33,478 nt of DNA, taken from UBA5314 sp039679855 (lineage in GTDB: Bacteria; Bacillota; Syntrophomonadia; Syntrophomonadales; Syntrophomonadaceae). Where the stretch lies: the NCBI GenBank assembly GCA_039679855.1, contig JBDKUE010000105.1:1-33478 (forward strand). Reading direction: 5' to 3'. The notes beneath the pieces were generated by a model that saw only the letters and a list, made by a program, of their open reading frames with translations, had not been told where the DNA came from and did no database searches. Both the position numbers and the translations under genes were made by a program. The stretch's first letter is position 1. The number at the start of each line of letters is the position of its first letter. Of the stretch, positions 33,309 to 33,478 are shown one piece after another.

Positions 33309-33478
33309 ATGAACATACTTGGCAAAACCGCTGTTATAAGCGGAGGGGCGTCGGGGCTGGGTGAAGCGGTGGCGCGAAGATTTATCAGCCTGGGAGCCAA
33401 TGCAGTTATAGTAGACCTCAATGAGGAAAAGGGCCGGGCTCTGGCAGGCGACCTGGGAAGCCGGGCGGCCTTTACCAA
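33309..33478 (+). CDS. Short-chain dehydrogenase, probably a 3-hydroxyacyl-CoA dehydrogenase, C-terminus outside the window
   Basis: The visible 56 codons from ATG 33309 have the SDR nucleotide-binding motif SGGASGLGEAVA and VDLNEEKGRAL after the second strand. The acidic Asp in VIVDLNE favours NAD over NADP. AGGGGG lies 9 nt upstream. Its position just after crotonase makes a 3-hydroxyacyl-CoA dehydrogenase of the type-II (HSD10-like) SDR class likely, but catalytic residues are beyond the window. Confidence 0.8.
   Translation, partial: MNILGKTAVISGGASGLGEAVARRFISLGANAVIVDLNEEKGRALAGDLGSRAAFT

Overview
The window looks like a chromosomal segment of a strictly anaerobic, spore-former-type Firmicute. 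The closest gene-content match I can suggest from memory is a syntrophic fatty-acid oxidiser of the Syntrophomonadaceae; that assignment is inference. Supporting it are strong AGGAGG-type ribosome binding sites, very large PAS/GAF sensor kinases whose H-boxes resemble sporulation kinases, and a butyrate-type beta-oxidation cluster with CoA transferase, acyl-CoA dehydrogenases, FixABCX-type electron transfer proteins and crotonase. I see no tRNA, rRNA, CRISPR array or transposase gene.

Layout. (1) 1-5911, minus strand: a MEDS-PAS-PAS-PAS histidine kinase, cut by the window edge, and a six-PAS GGDEF/HD-GYP cyclic-di-GMP protein. (2) 6109-9186: endonuclease IV (nfo) with a small membrane protein on the minus strand, divergent from adenine deaminase (ade), with a cluster of TGTAAT/ATTAC dyads between them. 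(3) 9211-14769, minus: an 1852-residue protein combining a Ser/Thr kinase domain, an AAA ATPase, a long helical region, GAF, PAS and a histidine kinase. (4) 15293-17398, minus: an exported stalk-domain/beta-helix surface protein with a GTPPSG-type linker. (5) 17450-19607: an NhaC-type antiporter gene flanked by two inverted copies of a transposase-less, terminal-inverted-repeat element (264 and 314 bp). Inside each copy is an array of 4-6 small hairpins with different but self-complementary stems and a constant GGA-containing loop. (6) 19717-21729: a sigma-54 activator. (7) 22125-30322: CoA transferase, two acyl-CoA dehydrogenases, fixC, fixX, etfB, etfA and a small unknown gene, preceded by a near-consensus sigma-54 promoter. 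(8) 30384-32218: a fumarylacetoacetate-hydrolase family gene (minus) divergent from a GNAT gene. (9) 32490-33478: crotonase and the start of a short-chain dehydrogenase, preceded by a second sigma-54-like promoter.

How it fits together: the activator at 19717 probably senses a metabolite through its GAF/PAS part and switches on the sigma-54 promoter at about 22000. The operon would activate a short-chain fatty acid with CoA, oxidise the acyl-CoA, and pass electrons through EtfAB to FixCX (quinone or ferredoxin). Crotonase and the SDR would carry out the next two beta-oxidation steps. The large sensor kinases have no response regulator beside them and may feed a phosphorelay encoded elsewhere.

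The most unusual signal is the hairpin array inside the inverted-repeat elements. Its loops, read on one strand, resemble CsrA-type ANGGA/AGGA sites. Whether it acts as RNA or only as a DNA repeat cannot be decided here.
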